A stretch of DNA of 50,185 nt from Micromonospora sp. ATA32 (GTDB taxonomy: Bacteria; Actinomycetota; Actinomycetes; Mycobacteriales; Micromonosporaceae): positions 1-50,185 of the forward strand of contig JAEVHO010000003.1 in assembly GCA_016802835.1 (NCBI GenBank), in the 5' to 3' direction. Below, piece by piece: positions 14,716-23,917 of this stretch. Positions within the stretch are counted from its first letter, which is position 1; each line of letters opens with the position of its first letter. A program made the position numbers and the translations under genes. The notes beneath the pieces were generated by a model. It had not been told where the DNA came from, made no database searches, and saw nothing but the letters and a program-made list of their open reading frames with translations.

Positions 14716-17700
14716 ATGGACCGCGTTTCGGACCCGCAGGACCTTGACGAATCGGCAACCATAACCGCACCCCTGAGCGAGCTGCAGTACGCTTACCTGC
14801 TCGGCGAGGTCGGCGATTTCCAGCTCGGCGGTCCGGCCCTCTTCTACGAAGAGTACGCGTGCCACAAGCTCGACCTGCAAGCCTTCAGCAATGCTCTCCT
14901 GCAGCTCATGCGACGCCACGAGATGCTCCGTGCGACCTTCGACGAGGCCGGCCTGCTGCACGTGCAGGACGACCTTCCGGTGCCCCTCACCTACCGACTG
15001 CTGCGCGGCCAGCCGGAGACCACCTGCCGCCGGCTGATCACCGACAGCCGTGACCGCTACTACCGCTCCGGTCTGCCGCTGGGCCGGCGTGCCCCGTTCG
15101 ACGTGACCGTGTACGCCCTGGACACCCACTTCGTGGTGCAGGTCTGTGGGCGGCTGCTGGCCATGGACGGTTTCTCCGGTGAGATCTTCGCCCAGGAACT
15201 GCGGGCCCTGCTCGACGGCGAGACCCTGCCGCCGCTGCGGTACACCTTTGCGCAGTACCGCAGCGACTTCGAGCGCCGCAAGGACGAGGAGAGCTACGCC
15301 GTCGCGCGCAAGTACTGGCTGGACCGGCTGGAGACGCTGCCCGCGGCGCCGGAGCTGCCGCGACGCAGGCTGAGGGGGGACCCTGACCCGCGGCTCGTCC
15401 GACGCACCTTCAAGATGCCCGCGGAGCAGTGGGTCGGCCTCGCCGAGCGGATCAAGAAGAACCGGCTGACCGGCACGATGGCGCTCGGTGCCGCCTTCTG
15501 CGACGTGCTGCGGCACTGGTCGAAGAATGCCGACTTCACGATCAACATGATGTACGGCGAGCGGTCTCCTTTCCACCCCGACGCCAACAAGATCATTGGC
15601 AACTTCAGCAGCACGGTGCTGGTCGAGTGCGCGGCTGGCGCCCCCGGCTCCACGTTCGCCGACCGCGCCCGGGCCTGGCGCCGCCAGTTGCTGCGGGACC
15701 TGGAACACTCCGCGTTCAGCGGCGTGTCGGTGATCCGCGAGCTCAACCAGATGCGCGGCAACTCACGCGACGCGTCGATGCCGGTGGTGTTCACCAGCAT
15801 GCTCGGCGTCGGCGATGCCGGCGAGGGCGTCTTCCTCGAGCACCTCGGCTGGGAACGCCTGGAGGGCCGGGTCCGCACCCCGCAGGTCACCCTGGATCAC
15901 CAGGTGTACGTCGCGGACAACGTCCTGGTGACCACCTGGGACAGTGCCGACGACCTCTACCCGGCCGGCATGATCGACGAGATGTTCGCGGCCTACCGGA
16001 AGCTGCTGACCCGGCTCGCTACCGACGACACCGTCTGGCGGGAGCCGGTGTTCGACCTCACGCCCGCGAGTCAGCTGAACATCCGCCGTCAGGTCAACGA
16101 CACCGCGGCACCGGTGCCGATGGTCACCCTGCACGACCTGTTCCGCCAGCAGGCCCAGCGGCACCCGGAGCGGATCGCGGTGATCAGCGGCGGGCAGGAG
16201 ATCACCTACGGTCAGCTGCACGACCGGGCCAACGCGATCGCGGCCGACCTCATCGCCGAGGGGGTCCGCCCCGGCGACCTGGTCGGCGTACGGGCGGTGC
16301 GCGGCCTGCGACAGACCGCGGCCCTGCTCGGGGTGATGATGACCGGCGCGGCGTACGTGCCGATCTCACCGCAGTGGCCGTCATCCCGGCGTGAGCAGGT
16401 GGCGGGCATCGCCGGTCTGCGGCTGCTGCTGTCCGACCGCACCAACGGCAACGAGCCGGAGGCCGGCGGGATGCGCACGATCGACATCACCACCGCGATG
16501 GCCCGCCAGGACGGTGCGGAGCGCGTCACGGTGCCGCTGTCCAGCCGCGCGCTGGCGTACGTCATCTTCACCTCCGGGACCACTGGCACGCCGAAGGGCG
16601 TGATGATCGCGCACGACAGCGCCGCGAATACCATCCTGGACATCAATGAACGATTCAGCGTCGGCATGCGAGACCGGGTACTGGCAGTCTCCGAGTTCAC
16701 CTTCGACCTGGCGGTCTGGGACATGTTCGGTACGTTCGCCGCGGGCGGCACCATTGTAATTCCGGACGCGGGGCAGGAACGCGAGGTCACCCACCTGTAC
16801 GACCTGTGCCAGGCACACGGCGTCACCGTGTGGAACAGCGTCCCGGCGTATCTGATGATGTTCAGCGAATTCGTCCGCACCGGCAACCGGGCAGCCCTGC
16901 CGGAGTTGCGTCTAGCCATGGTCAGCGGCGACTGGGTGCCGATCCACCTCGGCTCCGAGGTGGTCAGGATGGCGCCGAACGCGGCCTGCGTGAGCCTGGG
17001 CGGCGCCACCGAAGCGTCCATCTGGTCCAATTACTTTCCGGTTCCGGCCACCGTACCGGAGCATTGGCTGTCCATCCCGTACGGATTCCCGCTGCGTAAT
17101 CAGCGCTTCCAGGTGCTCGACACGAAGATGTCCGACCGTCCTGATTGGGTCCCCGGCGAACTTTTCATCGCCGGGCACGGCCTGGCCGAGGGCTATCTGG
17201 GCAACCCGGAGCTGTCCGCCGCCACGTTCCTCACCCATCCCCGCACCTCGGAGCGCATCTACCGCAGCGGCGACTGGGCCCGGTACTGGCCGGACGGCAC
17301 GTTGGAGTTCCTCGGTCGCGGGGACGCTCAGGTCAAGGTCAACGGATTCCGCGTCGAGCTGGGCGAGATCGAAACCGCCCTGCTGAACCATCCCGGGGTC
17401 ACCGACGCCGCCGTGGTCCCCCGCAGCGACGGGCGGGGGGTGACGCTGGTCGCCTTCGTGGCCGCCACGGCTGCGGCCGAGCACCTGGTCGGTCAGCTCA
17501 GGGAACACCTCGGCGCCACTCTCCCGGCGTACATGTCGCCGCACGTCATCGAGGTGCTGGACCGGCTCCCGCTGACCGGCAACGGCAAGGTCGACCGCAG
17601 AGCCCTCGGTGAACGCGCGCAGCTGGCGAAGGCCGCCCCGGTCGCGGTCGACGCCGCGCCGCGCACACCTACCGAGAAGATCCTCGCGGAACTCTGGGGG

Positions 17701-18663
17701 GATCTGCTCGGCACGACCGCGGTGGCGTACACCGACGACTTCTTCGCCAGCGGTGGCAGCTCTCTGCAGGCGGCGCAGCTCATGAACCGGATCGAGCAGC
17801 GCCTGGGCCGGCGGTTGCCGCTGGCCACCCTGTACACGTCCGGCACGGTGGAACAGCTCGCCGCGCTGCTGGACGAGGCCGCCACGGCCGGCTCCGAGTC
17901 CGCCGTGGTGCGGCTGGCCGACGACGACGGGCCGCCGATCGTCCTGGTCCACCCGGTCGGCGGGGACCTGCTCTGCTACCGACCGCTGGTGGACCGGCTG
18001 GGTAGCCGGTACCGCGTGTTCGGGCTGAGGTCGGCCGACACGGGGTGCTCCCAGACCATCGAGGGCATGGCGGCGAGATACCTGACCGAGCTGGCGCCGG
18101 TGCTGGGCGACGGCCCCGTCCGGCTGGCCGGATGGTCGCTGGGTGGCACGGTGGCGTACGAGATGGGACGCCGCCTGCACCGTGACGGCCGGGAGTGTCG
18201 GGTCGTCTTGATCGACCCGTGGCTGCGCCGCCCGGCGAACCCTCCTCCTGACGGCAGGACGCTGGTGCGGGCCTTCCTGCACAATCTCGCCGGTGCCGAG
18301 GTGGACGTGCCGGACCTGCCCGCCGACACCACAGCCGCGCTGCGCCAGGCGTGGTCGTCGCCACCGCCGCAGCTGTCGGTGCTAAGGTCCACCGAGTTCA
18401 CCGAGCTGCAGGGCATGTTCGCCGTCTTCGAGGCGAACACGCGAGCGCTGCTGCGGTACACGGCGACGCCGGAGGACACGATGCCGGTGACGGTGGTGGA
18501 GTCGTCCCGAACCACGCTGGGCCCGGCCGGGAGCTACCTGGTGCCCTGGCGGCAGGGCGGGCCCGCCCTACCCGGTTCGTGTTTCCAGACCCTTGCGGGT
18601 GACCATTTCACGATGATGGGCGGGGAACACGCCGACGTGGTCGTGCAGCTGATCGAGCGCTGA
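14716..18663 (+). CDS. NRPS, Cy-A-T-TE (terminal-type module)
   Basis: 1315 aa synthetase. A heterocyclization-type domain occupies about 15-440. Its core motif reads RLLAMDGFS (146-154) rather than DxxxxDxxS: the first Asp is Arg, while Asp151 and Ser154 remain. The adenylation domain is about 475-985: FTSGTTGTPKG P-loop, FDLAVWDMF near 663-671, GGATEASIWS and GNGKVDRR. The carrier has GGSSL with Ser1016. The thioesterase has GWSLGG (Ser1141) and GDHF near 1296. The A4 stretch resembles Cys-selective domains (FDLSVYD) but has Trp in place of Tyr. It has no N-terminal TubC docking domain. It likely adds and releases the last residue; whether it makes a ring is uncertain. I chose the ATG at 14716 after CTGGAG; the open frame begins earlier. 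Confidence 0.93.
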   Translation: MDRVSDPQDLDESATITAPLSELQYAYLLGEVGDFQLGGPALFYEEYACHKLDLQAFSNALLQLMRRHEMLRATFDEAGLLHVQDDLPVPLTYRLLRGQPETTCRRLITDSRDRYYRSGLPLGRRAPFDVTVYALDTHFVVQVCGRLLAMDGFSGEIFAQELRALLDGETLPPLRYTFAQYRSDFERRKDEESYAVARKYWLDRLETLPAAPELPRRRLRGDPDPRLVRRTFKMPAEQWVGLAERIKKNRLTGTMALGAAFCDVLRHWSKNADFTINMMYGERSPFHPDANKIIGNFSSTVLVECAAGAPGSTFADRARAWRRQLLRDLEHSAFSGVSVIRELNQMRGNSRDASMPVVFTSMLGVGDAGEGVFLEHLGWERLEGRVRTPQVTLDHQVYVADNVLVTTWDSADDLYPAGMIDEMFAAYRKLLTRLATDDTVWREPVFDLTPASQLNIRRQVNDTAAPVPMVTLHDLFRQQAQRHPERIAVISGGQEITYGQLHDRANAIAADLIAEGVRPGDLVGVRAVRGLRQTAALLGVMMTGAAYVPISPQWPSSRREQVAGIAGLRLLLSDRTNGNEPEAGGMRTIDITTAMARQDGAERVTVPLSSRALAYVIFTSGTTGTPKGVMIAHDSAANTILDINERFSVGMRDRVLAVSEFTFDLAVWDMFGTFAAGGTIVIPDAGQEREVTHLYDLCQAHGVTVWNSVPAYLMMFSEFVRTGNRAALPELRLAMVSGDWVPIHLGSEVVRMAPNAACVSLGGATEASIWSNYFPVPATVPEHWLSIPYGFPLRNQRFQVLDTKMSDRPDWVPGELFIAGHGLAEGYLGNPELSAATFLTHPRTSERIYRSGDWARYWPDGTLEFLGRGDAQVKVNGFRVELGEIETALLNHPGVTDAAVVPRSDGRGVTLVAFVAATAAAEHLVGQLREHLGATLPAYMSPHVIEVLDRLPLTGNGKVDRRALGERAQLAKAAPVAVDAAPRTPTEKILAELWGDLLGTTAVAYTDDFFASGGSSLQAAQLMNRIEQRLGRRLPLATLYTSGTVEQLAALLDEAATAGSESAVVRLADDDGPPIVLVHPVGGDLLCYRPLVDRLGSRYRVFGLRSADTGCSQTIEGMAARYLTELAPVLGDGPVRLAGWSLGGTVAYEMGRRLHRDGRECRVVLIDPWLRRPANPPPDGRTLVRAFLHNLAGAEVDVPDLPADTTAALRQAWSSPPPQLSVLRSTEFTELQGMFAVFEANTRALLRYTATPEDTMPVTVVESSRTTLGPAGSYLVPWRQGGPALPGSCFQTLAGDHFTMMGGEHADVVVQLIER

Positions 18664-18717
18664 CCCCCGACGCGGCGAGAGGCCGCCCCACCCGGGGCCG
18701 GCCTCTCTGCTGGGGTC
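18662..18717. terminator. Bidirectional nested hairpin between convergent genes
   Basis: The inner stem GAGAGGCC/GGCCTCTC (18677-18684 and 18700-18707) encloses CCCC/GGGG pairing, and an outer GACCCC/GGGGTC pair spans 18662-18717. It fills the whole gap between the NRPS stop (18663) and the stop of the convergent flavoprotein gene (18716). Confidence 0.75.
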
Positions 18718-19726
18718 AAGGGGTGAGAGCGGAGGTGAGCGCGCTTCGGATGCCCGGCCGGGACCCGAACACCAGCAGGAACGTCGCCTCCCGGACGAGC
18801 CGCTGCGCGTGCTGTCCGCGCAGCACCGCCCGGCTGCCCTCCGACACCGCCAGCGCCGCGCACGCCCGCAGGGCTAGGTGGGAGGCGGCCGCGCGAGCCT
18901 GCGGCATGGTGTCCGGGTCGGACACGTCCAGAAAGCCGCGCGTGGTGTCGAGTTGCTTGGCCAACTCCTCGGAGCCGGTCAGCGCGATGGCTCGCGCCGC
19001 CACGCCGAGCGCGAGGGAGCCGTTGAAACGCAACGTCGCCGGGTCTCGTTGGCGCCACGCCTCCAACGGCATGGTGCCGCTGATCCGCGAGGCCGGCACG
19101 AAGTGCTCGCGGAAACTCACGGTCACCGTGCTGCTGGCGTTCACCGCGGTCAGCGCCAACGGTTGCACGCTCAGCGAGCCGGACTCGACAGCGTCCACCA
19201 GGGCCCAGACCAGCGTGTCATCGGCGTCGCGGCCGGCGACGTAGAGGGTGTCGACCAGACCCCAGCCGCTGACCCACGGAGCATCGCCGTCCAGCAGGTA
19301 TCCGCCGTCGACCGCGGTGGCCCGTACGGCGGCCGGACCGGGGCGGACCGCAGCGCCGATGGCCAGCCCGGAGCGTCGACGCCCGGCGGCGAGCGGCTCC
19401 AGAAACTCCTCCTTGAGCGCCTCGTTCTGCGTGTTTGCCGCCGCCATCACCGCGTTGTGATGTTGCGCCCAGACGAAGGTGGTGGTCAGGCATCCGCTCG
19501 CGAGAGTCTCGATCACCCGGCACACCGAGGCGAAGTCGGGCAGGCCCAGTGTGCTCAGGTGCGGTGGTGCGGCGAGAGCGTAGAAACCCCGCTCGGCCAA
19601 CAGGTCAAGGTGCGACACGGGCAACCGGTCACTCCCGTCCACCGCCGCCGCGGCCGGGAAGAACACCTGGTCGGCGATCTCCTGGGCCTGTCGGAGACCG
19701 GTGGGCTGATCGGCGATGGCAGTCAC
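18716..19726 (-). CDS. Acyl-CoA-dehydrogenase-fold flavoprotein
   Basis: 336 aa protein of the acyl-CoA dehydrogenase superfamily: an N-terminal helical part with LDLLAERGFYAL, a middle beta domain with DGGYLLDGDAPWVSGWG, and a C-terminal helical bundle. The usual EGT-type catalytic Glu segment is not visible in the C-terminal third, so it may be a hydroxylase/monooxygenase-type relative (DszC/HsaA branch) or a non-CoA dehydrogenase. The GTG start at 19726 is preceded by AGGGAG. It is divergent from the VOC gene at 19811 across a striking triple repeat. Function in the pathway is unassigned. Confidence 0.82.
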   Translation of the reverse strand: MTAIADQPTGLRQAQEIADQVFFPAAAAVDGSDRLPVSHLDLLAERGFYALAAPPHLSTLGLPDFASVCRVIETLASGCLTTTFVWAQHHNAVMAAANTQNEALKEEFLEPLAAGRRRSGLAIGAAVRPGPAAVRATAVDGGYLLDGDAPWVSGWGLVDTLYVAGRDADDTLVWALVDAVESGSLSVQPLALTAVNASSTVTVSFREHFVPASRISGTMPLEAWRQRDPATLRFNGSLALGVAARAIALTGSEELAKQLDTTRGFLDVSDPDTMPQARAAASHLALRACAALAVSEGSRAVLRGQHAQRLVREATFLLVFGSRPGIRSALTSALTP

Positions 19727-19742
19727 GTCAGTACTCCCTGGG

Positions 19743-19772
19743 GCTCGTATGTTTGCGTATCTTCTCGTATTC
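19743..19772 (+). promoter_or_regulatory. Three tandem 10-bp repeats in a divergent promoter
   Basis: The stretch reads GCTCGTATGT, TTGCGTATCT, TCTCGTATTC: three decamers in exact register with CGTAT at 19746, 19756 and 19766. It lies between the flavoprotein start (19726) and the VOC ATG (19811). TACATC, about 8 bp after the last repeat, could be a -10 box for the rightward gene. It is the cleanest copy of the element shared across the window. Confidence 0.65.
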
Positions 19773-19810
19773 TTCGCCGTACATCCAGCACTAGAGCATG
19801 CGGAGGTGTC

Positions 19811-20152
19811 ATGGCCGGAGAACCGTCCTTCATCGAATTCGCGGTACCGAACCCGGAGCTGACCCGGGACTTCTACGAGCAGCTGTTCGGATGGAAGTTC
19901 CAGATGCTCACCCATGGGTCCTACATCGAGCTTCCAGGTGATGTCGAGGCCGGCTCGCACCCGGACACCGACCCACCGCACATCATCGTCTACTTTCAGG
20001 TCGACGACCTGCAGGCCGCGATCGAGAAGGTCCGGGAACTGGGTGGTGAGGTGGGCCCGCTGCGCCCGCCGAGTCCGCAGTACGGCGCCTTCGCGGAGTG
20101 CAAGGACAGCCAGGGCGTGGCCTTCGGGCTGCGTCAGCTGCCGTCCGCCTGA
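19811..20152 (+). CDS. Small VOC-fold protein (second copy)
   Basis: 113 aa single-domain glyoxalase-like protein. It opens with FIEFAVPNPELTRDFYEQLFGWKF and has a second module with VYFQVDDLQAAIEKVRELGG and FAECKDSQGVAFGL, the layout of short VOC proteins of the PhnB / bleomycin-resistance type. The His expected at the first metal position is absent, so a metal site is doubtful; it may bind ligand or act in immunity. The ATG at 19811 follows GGAGGTG. It is transcribed away from the flavoprotein gene from the triple-repeat region and ends at a hairpin shared with the convergent condensation gene. Confidence 0.85.
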   Translation: MAGEPSFIEFAVPNPELTRDFYEQLFGWKFQMLTHGSYIELPGDVEAGSHPDTDPPHIIVYFQVDDLQAAIEKVRELGGEVGPLRPPSPQYGAFAECKDSQGVAFGLRQLPSA

Positions 20153-20158
20153 CCGTGG

Positions 20159-20195
20159 GCCGGGGCCCCGGCCGCCGTCGTGGCCGGGCCCCGGC
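20159..20195. terminator. GC-rich hairpin between convergent genes
   Basis: Arms of about 14 bp (GCCGGGGCCCCGGCC against GGCCGGGCCCCGGC, with one unpaired base) separated by 8 bases. It occupies the gap between the VOC stop (20152) and the condensation-protein stop (20201). Confidence 0.7.
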
Positions 20196-20200
20196 GCGGA

Positions 20201-21466
20201 TCAACCCACCGGAGCGGCCGGCTGCCCCACCGCCGCCGCAGCCAGCTCGACGTAGTCCTTCACCAGTGCCTGCGCCCACTCCGGCAGGAACCGGTCACGT
20301 TCGCACAGCACCAGCGCGGTGAGATCGTCGCCCTGCGGCACCACGACGAACTCCAACGCGAACCGGCTCCGGTCCAACTGCGCCTCCAGGTCGTCGAGCT
20401 CGTCGCCGGCCATGTCCGCACGCGACATCATCGACCCGAGCAGGTGAAACATGACATCGTCGGTACGTCCCTCGCCACCGACCGTGCCCGGCGGCAGCAG
20501 CTGTGACGGCAGTTCCTGGTGCCGCAGGCCGCCCATCACCACCGACCGGGTCCGGCGCACCAGATCACCCAACGGCTCCCCCGGCTTCACCTGAGCCCGC
20601 AGCAGCGCCATCGTGACGAAGAAGCCGACGGTGTCGGCGACCTCGGGACGCGCCCGGTTGGCGAACAGCGTCGCCACGGTGAGGTCCGACTGGCCGGTGG
20701 CGCGCTGCAGGGCCAGATAGAACAGCGACAGCATGACCGGGAACAAGGTCGTCCGGTGTTGCCGCGCCAGCGCCCGGAGACCGGCCGCGACCTGCGGGCC
20801 GACGGTCAGCTCCACGCATACCGAGGCAGGCTCGCCCGGAGTGCGGGCGACCTGCGCCGCCTGCGGCAGCTGGAGCAACCGCGCGCCGTCGAGCTGCTGG
20901 CGCCAGTAGTCGGTCAGGACAGGGCCGCGCTCGCCCTCGACCTGTTCACGATGCCAGGCCGCCCACTGCGGGTACTGCCACTGCACCTCGGGCAGCGGCT
21001 CGCCGGCGTACAGGGCACGGATGTCGCGGGACAGCAGTGCGTTGGACCAGTCGTCGCTGACGTAGTGATGCATGGTGAGCACGACCACGTGATGCTCGGG
21101 TGCCAGCCGCAGCAGCATGACGCGTGTCGGCCAGAGCGACACGTCGATCGGGGTGGTGAGTTCGGCGGTGAGGACGTCGCGCGCCGCGAGCCGGGGCTGC
21201 CCGCCGTCGGAGACGTCGTGTTCGGTGATCGCCACCGGCTGCGGATCGTTGACGACCTGGAAGAACTGCCGCCGACGGGTGACGAAGGTGGTGCGCAGCG
21301 CGTCGTGCCGTTCGTGCAACCGCCGCACGGCCATCTCCAGCGCGGCCCGGTCGAGGGGGCCGCGTAGATGCCAGACCACCTGTTCGTTGAGTGAGTTGCG
21401 GTGACCGCGGTAGTGGTCCATCAACCACAGCAACCGCTGACCTACCGACGCTGGAAGCTCGTCCAT
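20201..21466 (-). CDS. Free-standing condensation-domain protein (first copy)
   Basis: 421 aa protein consisting only of an NRPS condensation domain. The catalytic motif is MHHYVSDDWS (HHxxxDxxS form). The N-terminal SVGQRLLWLMDHYRG and the central DYWRQQL and LTVATLFANRARPE segments match C domains. It should form an amide or ester between a donor acyl/peptidyl carrier and an acceptor supplied in trans. It is homologous to the second free-standing copy at 46763, which shares the opening VxQRLLWMxxHYR and the YWRxQL and FANRxRPE motifs. It is transcribed from a divergent promoter shared with the P450 at 21568. Confidence 0.92.
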   Translation of the reverse strand: MDELPASVGQRLLWLMDHYRGHRNSLNEQVVWHLRGPLDRAALEMAVRRLHERHDALRTTFVTRRRQFFQVVNDPQPVAITEHDVSDGGQPRLAARDVLTAELTTPIDVSLWPTRVMLLRLAPEHHVVVLTMHHYVSDDWSNALLSRDIRALYAGEPLPEVQWQYPQWAAWHREQVEGERGPVLTDYWRQQLDGARLLQLPQAAQVARTPGEPASVCVELTVGPQVAAGLRALARQHRTTLFPVMLSLFYLALQRATGQSDLTVATLFANRARPEVADTVGFFVTMALLRAQVKPGEPLGDLVRRTRSVVMGGLRHQELPSQLLPPGTVGGEGRTDDVMFHLLGSMMSRADMAGDELDDLEAQLDRSRFALEFVVVPQGDDLTALVLCERDRFLPEWAQALVKDYVELAAAAVGQPAAPVG

Positions 21467-21508
21467 GCCGCGACGCTACCGCCCGGGCCGAGCCTTTCAT
21501 AGTGTTTC

Positions 21509-21560
21509 CTCGCATCCACCGAACACTCCTTGACACACGTGCCAGAGACATTGAAATAAT
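21509..21560. promoter_or_regulatory. Divergent promoter region with two elements 20 bp apart
   Basis: CTCGCATCCA starts at 21509 and CTTGACACAC at 21529, exactly 20 bp apart. AATAAT at 21555-21560 could be a -10 box, which would place the start of transcription at about the GTG at 21568 (leaderless). The gap is 101 bp and serves the condensation gene leftward and the P450 operon rightward. Confidence 0.5.
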
Positions 21561-21567
21561 CGCTGGC

Positions 21568-22761
21568 GTGACCACCGTGCGGACGCCTGGCTTCGACGTA
21601 CGAGCACCGGAGGTGCTCGATGACCCGGTGCCGGTGTACGCCCGCCTGCGCGACGCGGGCGCGGTACTGCCCAACGGCCCCGGTCAGTGGGTGGTTCCGC
21701 GTTACCGTGAGGTCGCGGCGTTGCTCAAGGACCGGCGACTGACCAAGACCCTGCCCGAGGCCTACTACCGGTACACCGTCGGCGATGCGGAGCTGAGCGG
21801 CTTCCTGTCCGGGCAGAACCTGGGCCGGCGCAACGCGCTCGCCGCCAAGGTGCTGGCCGGCTCGTTCAGCCCGGCGCTGGTACGCCGGCTCGATGCGACC
21901 ATGCGACAGCAGGTCGACGACCTGCTCGTGCCGGTGCTGGCCAGCGGGAGCACCGACCTGGTGGCGGACCTGGCTCTGCCGTTCCCGCTGGCGGTGATCT
22001 GCGAGTTGCTCGGCGTGCCGCCGGCGGAGCGGGCCGAGCTGTGGCCGCACGCGGCGCAGCTGGTGCGGGCGTTCAGCGACATCGCCTTCCTGTCCGACCA
22101 GGACGTCGGCGCGGCGGTGGCGGCACTGCGCTGGCTACGCACCTACCTGACCGATCTGCTGCGGCGCGGCACCGGTGGCGACGACCTGCTCACCCGGATG
22201 GCGGCGAGCGAGGCCGACGGTGAACGCCTCACCCCGCAGGAGATCGTCGACAACGCGATCACGGTCTTCTACGCGGGTTTCGAGACATCCATGGGAATGA
22301 TCTCCAACGGCATGGTGGCGCTGCTACGCAACCCGGACCAGCTGACCCGGCTGCGGCAACGGCCGGAGATGACCACCCTGGCGGTGGAGGAGATGCTGCG
22401 CTACGAGGCACCGATCCAGGTCACCATGCGCAGCCCGCTCGAACCGATCCAGGTGCACGGGCGCACCATCCGCCCCGGCCGCGTGCTCTACCTTCTCGTC
22501 GGGTCGGCCAACCGCGACCCGGAGCAGTTCAGCGCCCCGGACCGGTTCGACATCGGGCGGACGCCCAACCCGCACCTGAGCTTCGGCGCCGGCGTCTACC
22601 GCTGCCTGGGCTCGGCCCTGGCCCGGGCGGAGGGCGTGGCGGTGTTCGACCGGCTGCTCGCCAGCACCCGGGACATCGAGTTCGCGAGCGAGCCGGTGCG
22701 CCGGCCGCGCTTCAACTTTCGCACCTACGACAGCGTGCCGCTGCACGTGCGCCCAGCCTGA
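21568..22761 (+). CDS. Cytochrome P450 (second of three)
   Basis: 397 aa P450. The heme loop is FGAGVYRCLG with Cys346; Tyr stands where the other two have His. The I-helix motif is AGFETS and the ExxR is in EEMLRYEAP. I use the GTG at 21568. It has no ribosome site, and a plausible -10 box just upstream suggests a leaderless message. It heads a six-gene rightward run with two acyl-CoA dehydrogenases, an MmcQ/YjbR protein, an O-methyltransferase and a fatty acyl-AMP ligase, so it may act on the acyl part of the product. Confidence 0.92.
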   Translation: MTTVRTPGFDVRAPEVLDDPVPVYARLRDAGAVLPNGPGQWVVPRYREVAALLKDRRLTKTLPEAYYRYTVGDAELSGFLSGQNLGRRNALAAKVLAGSFSPALVRRLDATMRQQVDDLLVPVLASGSTDLVADLALPFPLAVICELLGVPPAERAELWPHAAQLVRAFSDIAFLSDQDVGAAVAALRWLRTYLTDLLRRGTGGDDLLTRMAASEADGERLTPQEIVDNAITVFYAGFETSMGMISNGMVALLRNPDQLTRLRQRPEMTTLAVEEMLRYEAPIQVTMRSPLEPIQVHGRTIRPGRVLYLLVGSANRDPEQFSAPDRFDIGRTPNPHLSFGAGVYRCLGSALARAEGVAVFDRLLASTRDIEFASEPVRRPRFNFRTYDSVPLHVRPA

Positions 22762-22770
22762 AGGGGTCTC

Positions 22771-23895
22771 ATGGACCTGCACGACGATCCGGACGAGGCG
22801 GCGTTCCGCGCGCGGCTGCGCGACTGGCTGCGCGAGCGACTGCCCGACGAGCCGCGGCAGTGGAGTCGCGACGAGCTTCGGGTCTGGAGCCGGGATCTGC
22901 ACCGGGCCGGGTACGCAGGCCTGACCTGGCCCACCGAGTACGGCGGGCAGGGTCTGCCGGCCGGGCACCAGGCCATCTTCGCCGAGGAGACCGCCCTGGC
23001 CGGCGCTCCCGACCATCTGAACGTGATCGGCATGAACATGGTCGGCCCGACGTTGATCTCCCGCGGATCGGCTGCCCAGCAGGCCTGCTTCCTGCCCGGC
23101 ATCCTGTCCGGGGAGATCCTGTTCTGTCAGGGCTTCTCCGAGCCGGACGCAGGCTCCGACCTGGCCTCGGTGCGTACCCGGGCGGTCCGGGTGGACGGTG
23201 GGTACGAGTTGCACGGCGAAAAGGTGTGGTCCTCGTACGCCCATCTGGCCGACCACTGCCTGCTGCTGGCGCGGACCGCCACGGAGGGCCGCAAACACGA
23301 CGGCCTGACCTGCTTCCTGCTGGACATGCGCTCACCCGGTGTCGCCGTGTCCCCGCTGCGACAGCTCAACGGCGACACCGACTTCAACCAGATCGTGCTG
23401 ACCGGCGCCCGGGTGCGCGACGAGGACGTCGTCGGCGAACCAGGCCGGGGCTGGTCGGTGGCGCTGTCCACCCTCGCGCACGAGCGGGGCACCTTCGGCA
23501 TCACGCTGACCGCCCGCCTCAGCGTGCAGTTCGCCCGCATGCTGCGCACCGTGCATCGCTGCGGTGCACAGCACGATCCACTGGTACGCCGGGAGGTCGC
23601 CGAACTGCACACCCGGCTGCAAGGGCTGCGCTACACCGGATACCGCTCGCTCGCCGCGCAGCGTCGCTCCGGCGAACCCGGCCCGGAGTCCTCGCTGCTC
23701 AAGCTCGAGTGGTCGCTGGTGAACCAGCGGGTGTGCGCCCTGGCCGTCCGTGTGCAGGGTGCCGACGGCGCGCTGGACGGCTACTGGCAGCACCAGCGCC
23801 TGCGCAGCCGGGCCAACACCATCGAGGGCGGTACCTCGGAGATCCTCCGCGGGATCGTCGCCGAGCGGGTCCTGGGCCTGCCCCGGTCCCGGTGA
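22771..23895 (+). CDS. Acyl-CoA dehydrogenase, catalytic-type subunit
   Basis: 374 aa acyl-CoA dehydrogenase. Visible are TWPTEYGGQGLP, the flavin-binding FCQGFSEPDAGSD, the FAD-contact segment KVWSSYAHLAD, and the C-terminal IEGGTSEILRGI, where the Glu corresponds to the catalytic base of the EGT motif. It would introduce an alpha,beta double bond into an acyl thioester. The ATG at 22771 lies 9 bp after the P450 stop. It is followed at 23 bp by a second, diverged family member, a layout typical of heterotetrameric acyl-CoA dehydrogenases such as the FadE26-FadE27 type. Confidence 0.92.
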   Translation: MDLHDDPDEAAFRARLRDWLRERLPDEPRQWSRDELRVWSRDLHRAGYAGLTWPTEYGGQGLPAGHQAIFAEETALAGAPDHLNVIGMNMVGPTLISRGSAAQQACFLPGILSGEILFCQGFSEPDAGSDLASVRTRAVRVDGGYELHGEKVWSSYAHLADHCLLLARTATEGRKHDGLTCFLLDMRSPGVAVSPLRQLNGDTDFNQIVLTGARVRDEDVVGEPGRGWSVALSTLAHERGTFGITLTARLSVQFARMLRTVHRCGAQHDPLVRREVAELHTRLQGLRYTGYRSLAAQRRSGEPGPESSLLKLEWSLVNQRVCALAVRVQGADGALDGYWQHQRLRSRANTIEGGTSEILRGIVAERVLGLPRSR

Positions 23896-23917
23896 CCGGC
23901 ACGACGAGGAGGCAGTC

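Noticed and set aside
19743..19772. CRISPR or microsatellite interpretation of the tandem decamers
   Set aside because: Only three imperfect units without spacers, and the same element recurs singly or in pairs at other promoters, which fits an operator.
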